Of a stretch of 51,471 nucleotides of DNA, positions 15,680-23,751 are shown piece after piece; within the stretch, counting starts at the first letter, position 1, and every line of letters begins with the position of its first letter. The stretch is from Rhabdothermincola sp037478855 (lineage in GTDB: Bacteria > Actinomycetota > Acidimicrobiia > Acidimicrobiales > Acidimicrobilacustridaceae). A program made the position numbers and the translations under genes. The notes under the pieces were generated by a model, which worked only from the letters and a program-made list of their open reading frames with translations, made no database searches and was not told the DNA's origin. The stretch is from assembly GCA_037478855.1 (NCBI GenBank), contig JBBFLY010000014.1, positions 1 through 51,471 of the forward strand, read 5' to 3'.

Positions 15680-17158
15680 ATGGAGCACGAGGGCCTGCAC
15701 GCTGCCGTGGTGGGCGCCGGCGTGGGTGGCCTCACCGCGGCTCTCGCGCTCTCGCGAGCCGGGCATCGGGTCACGTTGATCGAACGGGACGCCACCCCGC
15801 TCCCCCCCGACGCGGAGGCCGCCTTCGACTGGGACCGGCGCGGCGCACCCCAGGTCCGCCACTCCCATGCCCTGCTGGCGAGACTGCGGAACCTCCTACG
15901 GGACCGCTACCCCGACGTCCTCCACCAGCTGCTGGAAGCCGGGGCGACCGAGATCCGCTTCTGTGAGATGCTGCCCGAGACCATCGCCGACCGCTCACCC
16001 CGGCCCGGCGACGACGATCTGGTCGCCCTCGCCTGCCGCCGCACCACCTTCGAGTGGGTCCTCCGGCGCACGGTGCTCGCGCTGCCGAGCGTCTCGCTCG
16101 TCCACGGCCACGCGGTCGACGAGCTCGTCACCTCCACAGACACCCATCACGCCCGACCCTGCGTCGAGGGCGTGGTGCTCGACGACGGTCGGGTGATCAC
16201 TGCCGACCTGGTGGTGGGCGCGCTCGGCCGGCGATCGGCGGTCCCCCGCTGGTTCGCCCAGATGGGCGTGCCGCTCGACCAGACCGAGGAGGACACCGGC
16301 ATCGTCTACCTGTCGCGGTTCTACCGGCTGCGTGAGGGGATCGACTTCCCGGAGGCCGCGGGACCGATCGCAGGTGACCTCGGCTACCTCAAGTACGGCG
16401 TCTTCCAGGGTGACAACCGGACGTTCTCGGTGACCCTCGCGGTGCGGACCCACGACGACGAGCTGCGCAAGCTGCTCCTCGACCCAGCGCGGTTCGACCT
16501 CGCGGCCGGCACCCTCGCTGCGGCCGCACCGTGGGTCGCATCGGAGCGGGCTGGCGCGATCACCCCCGTGCACGTCATGGGAGGCCTGCTCAACCGGCAC
16601 CTGCGCTTCACCGACGACGCCGGCAATCCGCTGGTGCTCGGGTTCCACGCGCTCGGCGACGCGCACACCTGCACGAACCCCCTGTACGGTCGGGGCTGCA
16701 CGCTCGCGACCGTTCAGGCGACCCTGCTCGCCAACGCCATCGCCGAAGCCGGCGACGACGTGCGGGGGCGCGGCCGGCTCTACGAGGCGGCCTGCGAGCG
16801 CGAGGTGCTGCCCTGGTACCGCGCCGCGGTGCACCAGGACCGGCTGGCCCGCCAGGCGGCTGCATCCGACGATGGCGATGGCGACGAACCGGTGGCCATC
16901 GACCAGCCGGCGACCGGCGATCCGGTCGTGTTCATGCGGAAGGTCATGCGGGACGGGTTGCTCCCCGCGATCCGCAGCGACGCGACGGTCTTCCGCGCCT
17001 TCGTGCGGACGTTCAACCTGCTCGATCCACCCGATGCGATGCTCACGGACCCCGGGGTCTTCGGCCGGATCCTCGAGGTCTTCAACGACCGTGACCACCG
17101 GCCACCAGAACCTGAGCTGGGCCCTCCCCGGCGCGAGATGCTGGCGTGCCTGCGCTGA
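15680..17158 (+). CDS. FAD-dependent oxidoreductase (monooxygenase/halogenase-like fold)
   Basis: A 492-residue flavoprotein. The N-terminal Rossmann motif is VVGAGVGGLTAALALSRAGH, ending in the acidic LIERD that binds the FAD ribose. The middle region has DLVVGALGRRSAVPRWF, and GDAHTCTNPLYGRGCTLA supplies the second FAD-contact GD motif typical of aromatic hydroxylases, geranylgeranyl reductases and flavin halogenases. The halogenase KxWxWxIP motif is not seen. The substrate cannot be predicted; a hydrophobic compound is a reasonable guess. A strong GGGGAGGAG ribosome site precedes the ATG at 15680. The palindrome at 15604-15621 suggests ligand-responsive repression. It is divergent from groEL and appears to be a single-gene transcript. 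Confidence 0.82.
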   Translation: MEHEGLHAAVVGAGVGGLTAALALSRAGHRVTLIERDATPLPPDAEAAFDWDRRGAPQVRHSHALLARLRNLLRDRYPDVLHQLLEAGATEIRFCEMLPETIADRSPRPGDDDLVALACRRTTFEWVLRRTVLALPSVSLVHGHAVDELVTSTDTHHARPCVEGVVLDDGRVITADLVVGALGRRSAVPRWFAQMGVPLDQTEEDTGIVYLSRFYRLREGIDFPEAAGPIAGDLGYLKYGVFQGDNRTFSVTLAVRTHDDELRKLLLDPARFDLAAGTLAAAAPWVASERAGAITPVHVMGGLLNRHLRFTDDAGNPLVLGFHALGDAHTCTNPLYGRGCTLATVQATLLANAIAEAGDDVRGRGRLYEAACEREVLPWYRAAVHQDRLARQAAASDDGDGDEPVAIDQPATGDPVVFMRKVMRDGLLPAIRSDATVFRAFVRTFNLLDPPDAMLTDPGVFGRILEVFNDRDHRPPEPELGPPRREMLACLR

Positions 17159-17474
17159 TCGTGCACCGCGCGCTCGCACCGCGCTGAGCTGACACGGAGC
17201 TGCTGACACGGCGCTGACCACGTGGATCCTTGTGGACGGAGGCCGGCCAGCTTCCCCGCCGGAAGCCGACCGGCCACCCGTGCTGTCCGGGATCGCCGCT
17301 GAAGGCTGGTCGTGCCAGCATCTTCGTCAGCGCGACGGCCTCCGTTGACGGAAATGGGCCGGCTGGCCCCAGAAATGAGGCCACCGACCCAGACCAGATC
17401 AGAACCACACTCGAATCTGTTGACGAATCCGGTGGCGAGCGCACCTCGGTGGGCTCGCCGAGCACCGGGTGCGG
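17159..17474. other. 316-base noncoding interval with hairpin and short repeats
   Basis: No convincing gene is seen on either strand. The interval holds two copies of GCTGACACGG close to the upstream stop codon, and one long hairpin (17241-17275). It separates two convergent genes, so it is probably just a termination region. Confidence 0.5.
17241..17275. terminator. Long imperfect hairpin, possible bidirectional terminator
   Basis: Arms GGCCGGCCAGCTTCC and GGAAGCCGACCGGCC pair over 15 positions with two mismatches around a 5-base loop CCGCC. It lies 82 bases after the FAD oxidoreductase stop, between convergent genes. No T-tract is present. Confidence 0.45.
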
Positions 17475-17750
17475 TCAGCCCCCGGCGACCGCCTGCATGA
17501 TCGACAGGGTTCCGCCGTCGGGGACCGGGGTGTCAAGCCCCTGCAGGAAGCGGACATCGTCGTCGTCGACGAACACGTTCACGTACCGCACGAGCGCACC
17601 CGCATCGTCGAGGAGCTTCTCCCGGAACCCGGGATGCGCCGCGTCGAGGGCGGCGATCACCTCGCCGACCGTCGACCCTTCGACCGTGACCTGTGCTTGA
17701 CCTCCGGTCATGGTGCGGAAGACGGGGGGCACCCGGACGGTGACGCTCAT
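17475..17750 (-). CDS. CysO/MoaD/ThiS-family sulfur-carrier protein
   Basis: A 91-residue ubiquitin-fold sulfur carrier that ends in the required Gly-Gly (AVAGG), which is adenylated and thiocarboxylated to carry sulfur. The body (VRVPPVFRTMTGGQAQVTVEG, RYVNVFVDDDDVRFLQGL, VPDGGTLSIMQAVAGG) resembles mycobacterial CysO more than molybdopterin MoaD: the VNVFVNDEDVRF block and AVAGG end are the CysO features I know. CysO donates sulfur for cysteine synthesis by CysM, with the protease Mec. Neither mec nor cysM is next to it, so a molybdopterin or thiamine role is not excluded. The ribosome site is GGGAAG before the ATG at 17750. Confidence 0.85.
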   Translation of the reverse strand: MSVTVRVPPVFRTMTGGQAQVTVEGSTVGEVIAALDAAHPGFREKLLDDAGALVRYVNVFVDDDDVRFLQGLDTPVPDGGTLSIMQAVAGG

Positions 17751-18005
17751 CTGGCAGCTTCCCTCTGATCAGACCTCTCGTCGCCCTGAGAGGTCGGCGG
17801 ACCGGTCTACGCAGGCGACGATGCTACCGGCCGAAGCCCCCGCCGCCGCCAACCGGTGAACCGGACCGCCCGATCCGGCGGCGAGGAAGCGAGCGTCCGC
17901 AGAGCCACGCCGGCCACCTACCGGGGTCACGGCATCCCCAGCACCGCGGGACGGCCTCACGCCCACACCTTGCCCCTCCTCCGCGCGGTCGGGGACCATG
18001 TCGTC

Positions 18006-18914
18006 GTGCTGGTACCGGTGATCCAGACGTTTCGCGCCGGCGAGTTCGACCTGGACGAACTCCTCGAGGCCAAGCACGGCCAGCGCATCTCGGTCTGCCT
18101 GCCGGCCCGCAACGAGGCGGGACGGGTCGGAGGGATCGTGCAGACGATTCGCACCGAGCTCGTCGATCGCCACCCCCTCATCGACGAGCTGATCGTCATC
18201 GACGACCACTCCACTGACGCAACCGCCAGCGAAGCCCGGGAGGCGGGTGCCACCGTGGTGGACGCAGCCGAGGTGCTCCCCTCCTACGGCGAGGGTCACG
18301 GCAAGGGTGAGGCGCTATGGAAGTCGCTGTTCGTCTCCGAGGGCGACCTCATCGTCTGGTGCGACGCCGACATCGTGGGCTTCGAGGCCAGCTTCGTCAT
18401 CGGACTGCTCGGTCCGCTCCTGACCCGCCCCGACGTGGACTTCGTGAAGGGCTTCTACGAGCGCCCCCTCGACGGGGAACCCAGCGGCGGCGGACGGGTG
18501 ACCGAGCTGGTGGCCCGCCCGCTGCTCGCCCAGTTCTTCCCGAGGCTCACGAGCGTCGTCCAGCCGCTCGCCGGTGAGTACGCCGGTCGTCGGGAGGTGC
18601 TCGAGCAGCTCCCCTTCGCACAGGGCTACGGCGTCGACATCGGGTTACTCATCGACGTGGCGGACCGCTGCGGCCTCGAGCGTCTCGCGCAGGTCGACCT
18701 CGGGGTGCGCCACCACCGCAACCGACCCCTCAGTGAGCTGGCACCCCAGGCGCTCGCGGTGCTCCAGGCCGTGCTGCACCGCACGGACCCCCGGCTCGTG
18801 CGACGAACGGCGGTGCTCGACGTGCCGGGGCACAAACAGGTGGAGGTCCGCTACGTGGAGCGGCCCCCGTTGATCGACATCTCCGACTACCGGCAGGCCC
18901 GCTCGAGCGCCTGA
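18006..18914 (+). CDS. gpgS: Glucosyl-3-phosphoglycerate synthase, GT81 family
   Basis: A glycosyltransferase of about 302 residues that joins glucose from an NDP-glucose to 3-phosphoglycerate, the first step of glucosylglycerate and, in mycobacteria, methylglucose lipopolysaccharide synthesis. The GT-A fold is clear: ISVCLPARNEAGRVGGIV, ELIVIDDHSTDATAS, GKGEALWKSL, the metal-binding IVWCDADI, VDFVKGFYERPL, LAGEYAGRREVLEQLPF and QGYGVDIGLLIDV. The start is uncertain: GTG at 18006 and GTG at 18018 both precede the conserved core, and a possible short peptide MSSCWYR (17998-18021) overlaps them. No phosphatase gene gpgP is adjacent, but glycerate kinase and trehalose genes lie within 5 kb. It converges with the amidase gene. 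Confidence 0.92.
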   Translation: MLVPVIQTFRAGEFDLDELLEAKHGQRISVCLPARNEAGRVGGIVQTIRTELVDRHPLIDELIVIDDHSTDATASEAREAGATVVDAAEVLPSYGEGHGKGEALWKSLFVSEGDLIVWCDADIVGFEASFVIGLLGPLLTRPDVDFVKGFYERPLDGEPSGGGRVTELVARPLLAQFFPRLTSVVQPLAGEYAGRREVLEQLPFAQGYGVDIGLLIDVADRCGLERLAQVDLGVRHHRNRPLSELAPQALAVLQAVLHRTDPRLVRRTAVLDVPGHKQVEVRYVERPPLIDISDYRQARSSA

Positions 18915-18920
18915 GGGCGC

Positions 18921-18951
18921 GCCGCCACGCCAGGCGAGCTGGCGCGGGCGG
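18921..18951. terminator. Hairpin between convergent gpgS and amidase genes
   Basis: CGCCAG, loop GCGAG, CTGGCG forms a perfect 6-bp stem, extended after a small internal loop by CCGCC with GGCGG. It lies in the 62-base gap between two convergent stop codons, so a bidirectional terminator is likely. Confidence 0.45.
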
Positions 18952-18976
18952 TGCAGGGCGCGCCGGTACGGGCCGC

Positions 18977-20431
18977 TCAGGCGTGCACGGGTGGGACCCG
19001 ATCGGCCCAGGGCATCGCCTGCTCGAGCTGCGCGGCGACACGCAGTAGGAGGTCCTCGCGGCCGTAGGCGCCGACGAGCTGCACGCCGATGGGGAGCCCG
19101 GCGTCGTTCCAGTGGAGCGGTAGTGACACGGCTGGCTGCCCGCTCATGTTGAACGGCGCGCAGAACGGCACGATGGCCGCGGCGCGGAACAAGCCGTTCA
19201 GCGGGTTCTCAGGGGTGGAGGCGAACTGCCCGAGCGGGGGTGGCGGCTCGGGGATGGTGGGGGTCACCAGCAGATCGAAGCCGGCCTCCCACCACTCGGC
19301 CTGCTTGCGGGCGTAGGAGTGGATGAACGACATCGCCTCCAGGTACTGGACCCCGCTGATCGTGCGACCCAGCTCGGCGACCGCCCAGGTGCCAGGCTCG
19401 ACCCCATCCTCGGTGAAGGGGCTCCCGGCCAGTCGGCCGAGCACCTCGAGCTCGTTCGCGGTCCACACCGCAAACGCGTTGATGAAGTTCGCGCTGACCT
19501 GCTCCTGCAACGCCGGGTCCTCCCAGGCTGCCGGGCGGCTCTCCTCGACGTGATGCCCGAGCTGTTCGAGGACCTCGACCGTGCGCTTCACCGCGGTGAT
19601 CACGTCCGGGTGCGAGGTGATGGAGGGATCGGGCGGTACCACCGTGTAGCCGATGCGCAACCGTCCAGGATCTGCGCCGACCTCCTCCGGGTAGGGGCGC
19701 GCGGGTGGCGGCGCCGTGTAGGGATCACCCGGCATCATCCCCTGCGCGCACTGCAGCACCAGTGCGCAGTCGCGCACCGACCGGGTGACCACCAGACGCG
19801 CCACCAACCCGCCCCAGACCTCACCGGCCTCCGGACCCAACGAGACCCGACCCCGTGAGGGCTTGAGGCCCACCAGCCCGCACTCGCTTGCGGGGATCCG
19901 GATCGAGCCACCCCCGTCACCGGCGTGACCGAGGGGCACCATGCCCGAAGCCACCGCCGCAGCGGACCCACCGCTCGAGCCGCCCGTCGAGCGGGTCAGG
20001 TCCCACGGGTTGCGGGTCGGGCCGTAGGCTGCGGGCTCGGTGGTCGGCTGCAGACCCAGCTCCGGGGTGTTCGTGCGACCGATGATGACCGCGCCGGCGC
20101 GGCGGAACGACTGGATGAGGTAGCTGTCGTGGGAGGCGCGGTACCCGAGGTCACGCAGGTGGCGGGTGCCTCCGTGGAAGGGATCGCCTGCTGAGAACCC
20201 GTCGAGGTCCTTCAGCACCATCGGCACACCACGCAGCGGGCCGTCGGGAAGCTCACCCGCGGCCTGGCTCCTCGCCTCCTCGAAGCGGGGGTGGATCACC
20301 GCGTTGAGCTCGGAGTTGAGCGCTAGGACACGGGCGATCGCCGCGTCGACGAGCTCGAGAGGGGTGGCCTCCCCGCGGCGCACCAGCTCCGCCTGGGCCA
20401 CCGCGTCCAACCGGGCGAGATCATCGGTCAT
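18977..20431 (-). CDS. Amidase, amidase-signature family
   Basis: A complete 484-residue amidase-signature enzyme. The Ser-cisSer-Lys triad is readable: the lysine in GVPMVLKDLDG, and both serines in TGGSSGGSAAAVASG. AGDGGGSIRIPASECGLVGLKPSRGR follows as in the family. The length and the FCAPFNMSGQPAVSLPL C-terminal block are usual for the branch that includes 6-aminohexanoate-cyclic-dimer hydrolases and many uncharacterised actinobacterial amidases. No signal peptide, so cytosolic. A TAGGGT box 6 bases before the ATG at 20431 suggests a leaderless mRNA. It lies between gpgS and glycerate kinase but the substrate cannot be inferred from this. Confidence 0.93.
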   Translation of the reverse strand: MTDDLARLDAVAQAELVRRGEATPLELVDAAIARVLALNSELNAVIHPRFEEARSQAAGELPDGPLRGVPMVLKDLDGFSAGDPFHGGTRHLRDLGYRASHDSYLIQSFRRAGAVIIGRTNTPELGLQPTTEPAAYGPTRNPWDLTRSTGGSSGGSAAAVASGMVPLGHAGDGGGSIRIPASECGLVGLKPSRGRVSLGPEAGEVWGGLVARLVVTRSVRDCALVLQCAQGMMPGDPYTAPPPARPYPEEVGADPGRLRIGYTVVPPDPSITSHPDVITAVKRTVEVLEQLGHHVEESRPAAWEDPALQEQVSANFINAFAVWTANELEVLGRLAGSPFTEDGVEPGTWAVAELGRTISGVQYLEAMSFIHSYARKQAEWWEAGFDLLVTPTIPEPPPPLGQFASTPENPLNGLFRAAAIVPFCAPFNMSGQPAVSLPLHWNDAGLPIGVQLVGAYGREDLLLRVAAQLEQAMPWADRVPPVHA

Positions 20432-20437
20432 CGCACC

Positions 20438-20443
20438 ACCCTA
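20438..20443 (-). promoter_or_regulatory. Candidate -10 box TAGGGT, leaderless start of the amidase
   Basis: TAGGGT on the minus strand, 6 bases before the ATG at 20431. Confidence 0.45.
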
Positions 20444-20480
20444 GATCCGCGCGAGAGCCGAGAACCTCGAGCGGGGTGGT

Positions 20481-21479
20481 TCACCGGCCGGCTGCCAGCC
20501 GCCCGAGGTGCTCGCGCACCGCCTCTTCGATGCACGCGACGGTGTCGTGTCTGGCCCGATGCTCACCGAAGCGCTCCACCAACGAGATGGCGGGCACCCG
20601 CTCGCCCATGCCGTCGAAGACCTCCCCCACGACGGCGAGCACCGGAACACCGGCCGCAGCCGCCAGCTCCGCCACACCACCGACCACCTTCCCCTCGAAG
20701 GACTCGCGGTCGAGGAACCCCTCGCCGGTGATCACCAGGTCCGCGCCCTCCAGCATCTCCTCCAGCCCCACCTCCTCGGCGACCACGTCGAAGCCGAGTC
20801 GCAGCTCAGCCCCGATCGCGGCCAGACCCCCGGCGAGACCACCCGCTGCGCCTGCGCACTCGAGCTCGGAGACGTCAACGCCGTAGTCGTCTCGATACAC
20901 CTGCACCAGCCGCTCCAGTCGCCGGCGCAGCAACTTGACCTGACGGGGCGTCGCACCCTTCTGCGGCGCGAAGACCTCCGCGGCGTCGACGAACCGGGTG
21001 GTCACGTCGCAAGCCACCACCAGCTCGACCCCCCGCAGGCGTTGCGCCGGGTGCAGCGCCCGCAGCGCACCGAGCCCCCCGTCGGTGGTCGCCGAGCCGC
21101 CCACCCCGACCAGCACCCGCCGCGCGCCCGATTCCAGCGCGGCGAGGATCAGCTCGCCGGTGCCGTAGGTGGAGGCCGCCATGGGGTCGTTGCCCTCCGC
21201 ACCGCCTACGAGCGCCAGGCCCGAGGCCGCGGCCATCTCGATCACCGCCCTGCCCCGATCCAGCCGCCAACCGGCTTCGACCGGGTCGCCGAGCGGGCCG
21301 GTGACCGTCGTGAACCGGTTGGCACCTCCCAGCACCTCGAGGAAGCCCTCACCGCCGTCGGACATCGGGCACTCGACGCACGAACCGCCTGTGGACCCGA
21401 CGCCCGCGGCGATCGCCCGCGCGACCTGCGCGGCGGTGGCCGTGCCCTTGAACTTGTCCGGCGCAGCAACGACGTGCAT
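20481..21479 (-). CDS. Glycerate kinase, GlxK/GarK family
   Basis: A 332-residue glycerate kinase of the GlxK/GarK type, which phosphorylates glycerate, usually to 2-phosphoglycerate. Family motifs are VVAAPDKFKGTATAAQVARAI at the N terminus, PMSDGGEGFLEVL, VLVGVGGSATTDGGLGAL, VVACDVTTRFV followed by AEVFAPQKGATPRQV, GAAGGLAGGLAAIGA and DLVITGEGFLDRES. It could recycle glycerate released from glucosylglycerate, given gpgS 1.6 kb away; this is inference. The ATG at 21479 has no strong ribosome site. The gene is divergent from otsA, with 64 bases between the starts. Confidence 0.93.
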   Translation of the reverse strand: MHVVAAPDKFKGTATAAQVARAIAAGVGSTGGSCVECPMSDGGEGFLEVLGGANRFTTVTGPLGDPVEAGWRLDRGRAVIEMAAASGLALVGGAEGNDPMAASTYGTGELILAALESGARRVLVGVGGSATTDGGLGALRALHPAQRLRGVELVVACDVTTRFVDAAEVFAPQKGATPRQVKLLRRRLERLVQVYRDDYGVDVSELECAGAAGGLAGGLAAIGAELRLGFDVVAEEVGLEEMLEGADLVITGEGFLDRESFEGKVVGGVAELAAAAGVPVLAVVGEVFDGMGERVPAISLVERFGEHRARHDTVACIEEAVREHLGRLAAGR

Positions 21480-21530
21480 CCGCTCATGGTGGCCGATCCC
21501 GCGACCCGGTGACGGACGCGAAGCTGGGGG

Positions 21531-21536
21531 TAGGGT
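21531..21536 (+). promoter_or_regulatory. Candidate -10 box TAGGGT, leaderless start of otsA
   Basis: TAGGGT on the plus strand, 7 bases before the GTG at 21544. The overlapping GGGGGTAGGG could alternatively be read as a ribosome site, so the leaderless reading is less certain here. Confidence 0.4.
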
Positions 21537-21543
21537 CCCCGCC

Positions 21544-22914
21544 GTGCGTGAGCGGCCGATCGTCCTCGTCTCCAACCGGGGTCCGCTGTCGTTCGACGTC
21601 CGGGACGGCGAGCTGGTCGCCAAGCGGGGTGCGGGTGGGCTGGTCTCCGGGCTCGCGCCGCTCGTCGCAGGCACCACGACCCGTTGGCTCGCGGCCGCGA
21701 TCTCCGAAGGTGACCGCATCGCCGCCGAACGCGGCGCGCTCGACGCCGAGGGCTTCCACGTCCGGCTCCTCGCCCTTGATGCCGAGCAGTACCGGCTGGC
21801 CTACGACGTCATCTGCAATGCGACCTTGTGGTTCGTCCACCACGGCCTGTTCGACCTCGCGAGGAGACCGGCGTTCGACACCGCCTGGCGCGACGCATGG
21901 GAGGCCTACCGGGCTGTGAACAGGGCGTTCGCGTCAGCGGTCGCCGAGGAGGCTCCCGAGGGTGCAGCTGTGCTGGTGCAGGACTACCACCTCACCCTGC
22001 TCGCCCCGCAGCTGCGGCGATCACGGCCTGACCTGCGCCTGGTGCACTTCTCGCACACACCGTTCGCCGGCCCGGACCTCATGCGGGTGCTCCCCGCCGA
22101 CGCCGCGGCAGAGCTGGTCGCTGGACTCACCGCGCACCACGCCTGTGGCTTCCACAGCGCGCGCTGGGCTGACTCGTTCACCCGGAGCTGCCGGGCGCTG
22201 CTCGATGTCGAGCCGAGCAGCTTCGTGGCACCGCTCGCCCCCGACCCCCACGACATCGGTGCGGTCGCCCTCTCCGCACCCTGCGAGGAGGCGTACTGCC
22301 AGCTCGACGAGCTGGTCGGTGACCGCCTGTTCCTCGTGCGGGTCGACCGCATCGAGCTCTCGAAGAACCTGCTCCGCGGCTTCGCCGCCTTCGACGATCT
22401 GCTCGAACGGAACCCACGCCTGCGTGAGCGCGTCGTGTTCGGCGCGTTCTGCTATCCGTCGCGCGAGGCACTGCCCGAGTACGTGGCGTACCGGCGCGAG
22501 GTCGAGGCCTCCGTTGAAGCCCTCAACGCGAAGTGGGCGACACCTGGCTGGCAGCCCGTGATCCTCGACACCTCCGACGACTTCCCGCGGTCGGTCGCGG
22601 CGCTCCGCCGCTACGACGTCCTGCTGGTCAACCCGATCCGCGACGGGCTCAACCTGGTGGCCAAGGAGGGACCCCTCGTCAACGAACGCAACGGCCTGGT
22701 CGTGCTGAGCACCGAGGCCGGGGTGTGGGACGAGCTGGCCGGCGCCGCACGGGGGATCAACCCTTTCGATGTCGCCGCCACCGCGGACGCGCTCGCAGAC
22801 GCCCTGTCAGCCGATCCGCAGCGGCGACGTGTCGAGGCGACCGAACTGAAGCGCCGGGCGCACGCGCGCCGACCCGTCGACTGGCTGGCCGACCTGGTGT
22901 CAGCTGCGGGCTGA
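21544..22914 (+). CDS. otsA: Trehalose-6-phosphate synthase (GT20)
   Basis: A 456-residue GT20 glycosyltransferase that makes trehalose-6-phosphate from NDP-glucose and glucose-6-phosphate. The N-terminal loop is IVLVSNRGPLSFD, followed by LWFVHHGLFDL, VQDYHLTLLAPQLR and VHFSHTPFAGPDL. The phosphate-binding RVDRIELSKNLLRGF holds the Arg and Lys equivalents of the family, and NPIRDGLNLVAKEG binds the nucleotide sugar. It starts with GTG. The phosphatase gene otsB is on the opposite strand and overlaps the 3' end by 15 bases, so the two trehalose enzymes are convergent rather than co-transcribed. A close relative using another acceptor cannot be ruled out, but the nearby otsB supports trehalose. 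Confidence 0.92.
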   Translation: MRERPIVLVSNRGPLSFDVRDGELVAKRGAGGLVSGLAPLVAGTTTRWLAAAISEGDRIAAERGALDAEGFHVRLLALDAEQYRLAYDVICNATLWFVHHGLFDLARRPAFDTAWRDAWEAYRAVNRAFASAVAEEAPEGAAVLVQDYHLTLLAPQLRRSRPDLRLVHFSHTPFAGPDLMRVLPADAAAELVAGLTAHHACGFHSARWADSFTRSCRALLDVEPSSFVAPLAPDPHDIGAVALSAPCEEAYCQLDELVGDRLFLVRVDRIELSKNLLRGFAAFDDLLERNPRLRERVVFGAFCYPSREALPEYVAYRREVEASVEALNAKWATPGWQPVILDTSDDFPRSVAALRRYDVLLVNPIRDGLNLVAKEGPLVNERNGLVVLSTEAGVWDELAGAARGINPFDVAATADALADALSADPQRRRVEATELKRRAHARRPVDWLADLVSAAG

Positions 22915-23751
22915 GTCGCGGAGGTACGTCGCCAGCTCGAGGACCCCTTTCGGGCTGTCAACCACCGCATCAGCCCGCTCGATCAGCTCCGCGTCCTCCT
23001 CGTCGCTGTGCACCGCGACCCGCAGGGTGTACCGCCCCTGCTCGGCGAGGGTGTCGAGCGCGTCGAAGGCGTGGAGGTCACCCCGATCGTCGCCGATGAA
23101 GCACACCGCCTCGAGATCATCGGCGAGCTCCAACAGCGCGGTGCCCTTGTCAGCGGGGATCGGCGGATGCAGCTCGTAGGACATGCGAGCCGGACGGCAC
23201 TCGAGCCCTGACCTCAGCGCCTGCTGCTCGGCGAACGCCCTCACCTTCGGCTCCAGCCGGGGACGGGTGCGGTAGTGGAGGGTGAGCGAGAGTCCCTTGG
23301 ACTCGACCTTCATGCCCGCCGGGCCCCGTGCCCGGGCGATCGCCGCGACGTCGTCGACGACCTCCCGCCATGCGCCGCCGAGCGGGTGATCGTTGCGCTC
23401 ACCGCGGTAGGCGGTCTCCAACCCGTAAAGCCCCGCGAGCAGCACCGAGCCCGGGAAGAACTGCTCGAGGAACGCGACCGGACGCCCCGAGAGGATGCCG
23501 ACCCGGCCGTAGCGCTCGGCCAGGTCGGTGAGCACCTCGACGGCGCCTTCCACCGGGACCGCCTCGCTGGGTTCGGCGACGATCTCCGAGAGGGTGCCGT
23601 CGAAGTCCATGAAGATCCCCGCGGCGGACGGCTTGCGAACCAGGGGCTCGAGGGCCTCGACCGGCACGCCACCTGCGTTCACGTACGAAGAGGATACCGA
23701 CGTCGCCAGGCAGGACTGTGACGCCTCCGTGACGACACCGCTCACGTTCAC
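22900..23751 (-). CDS. otsB: Trehalose-6-phosphate phosphatase
   Basis: A HAD-superfamily phosphatase of up to 283 residues that removes the phosphate of trehalose-6-phosphate. The catalytic motif FMDFDGTLSEI contains the nucleophile Asp, VGILSGRPVAFLEQFF is motif II with its surroundings, and CFIGDDRGDLHAFDAL is the metal-binding motif IV. The GTG at 23751 overlaps the stop of the upstream LytR_C gene (GTGA), which favours translational coupling; a GTG at 23682 would give a shorter protein of 260 residues beginning just before the conserved core. Its partner otsA is convergent on the other strand. Confidence 0.92.
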   Translation of the reverse strand: MNVSGVVTEASQSCLATSVSSSYVNAGGVPVEALEPLVRKPSAAGIFMDFDGTLSEIVAEPSEAVPVEGAVEVLTDLAERYGRVGILSGRPVAFLEQFFPGSVLLAGLYGLETAYRGERNDHPLGGAWREVVDDVAAIARARGPAGMKVESKGLSLTLHYRTRPRLEPKVRAFAEQQALRSGLECRPARMSYELHPPIPADKGTALLELADDLEAVCFIGDDRGDLHAFDALDTLAEQGRYTLRVAVHSDEEDAELIERADAVVDSPKGVLELATYLRDSARS

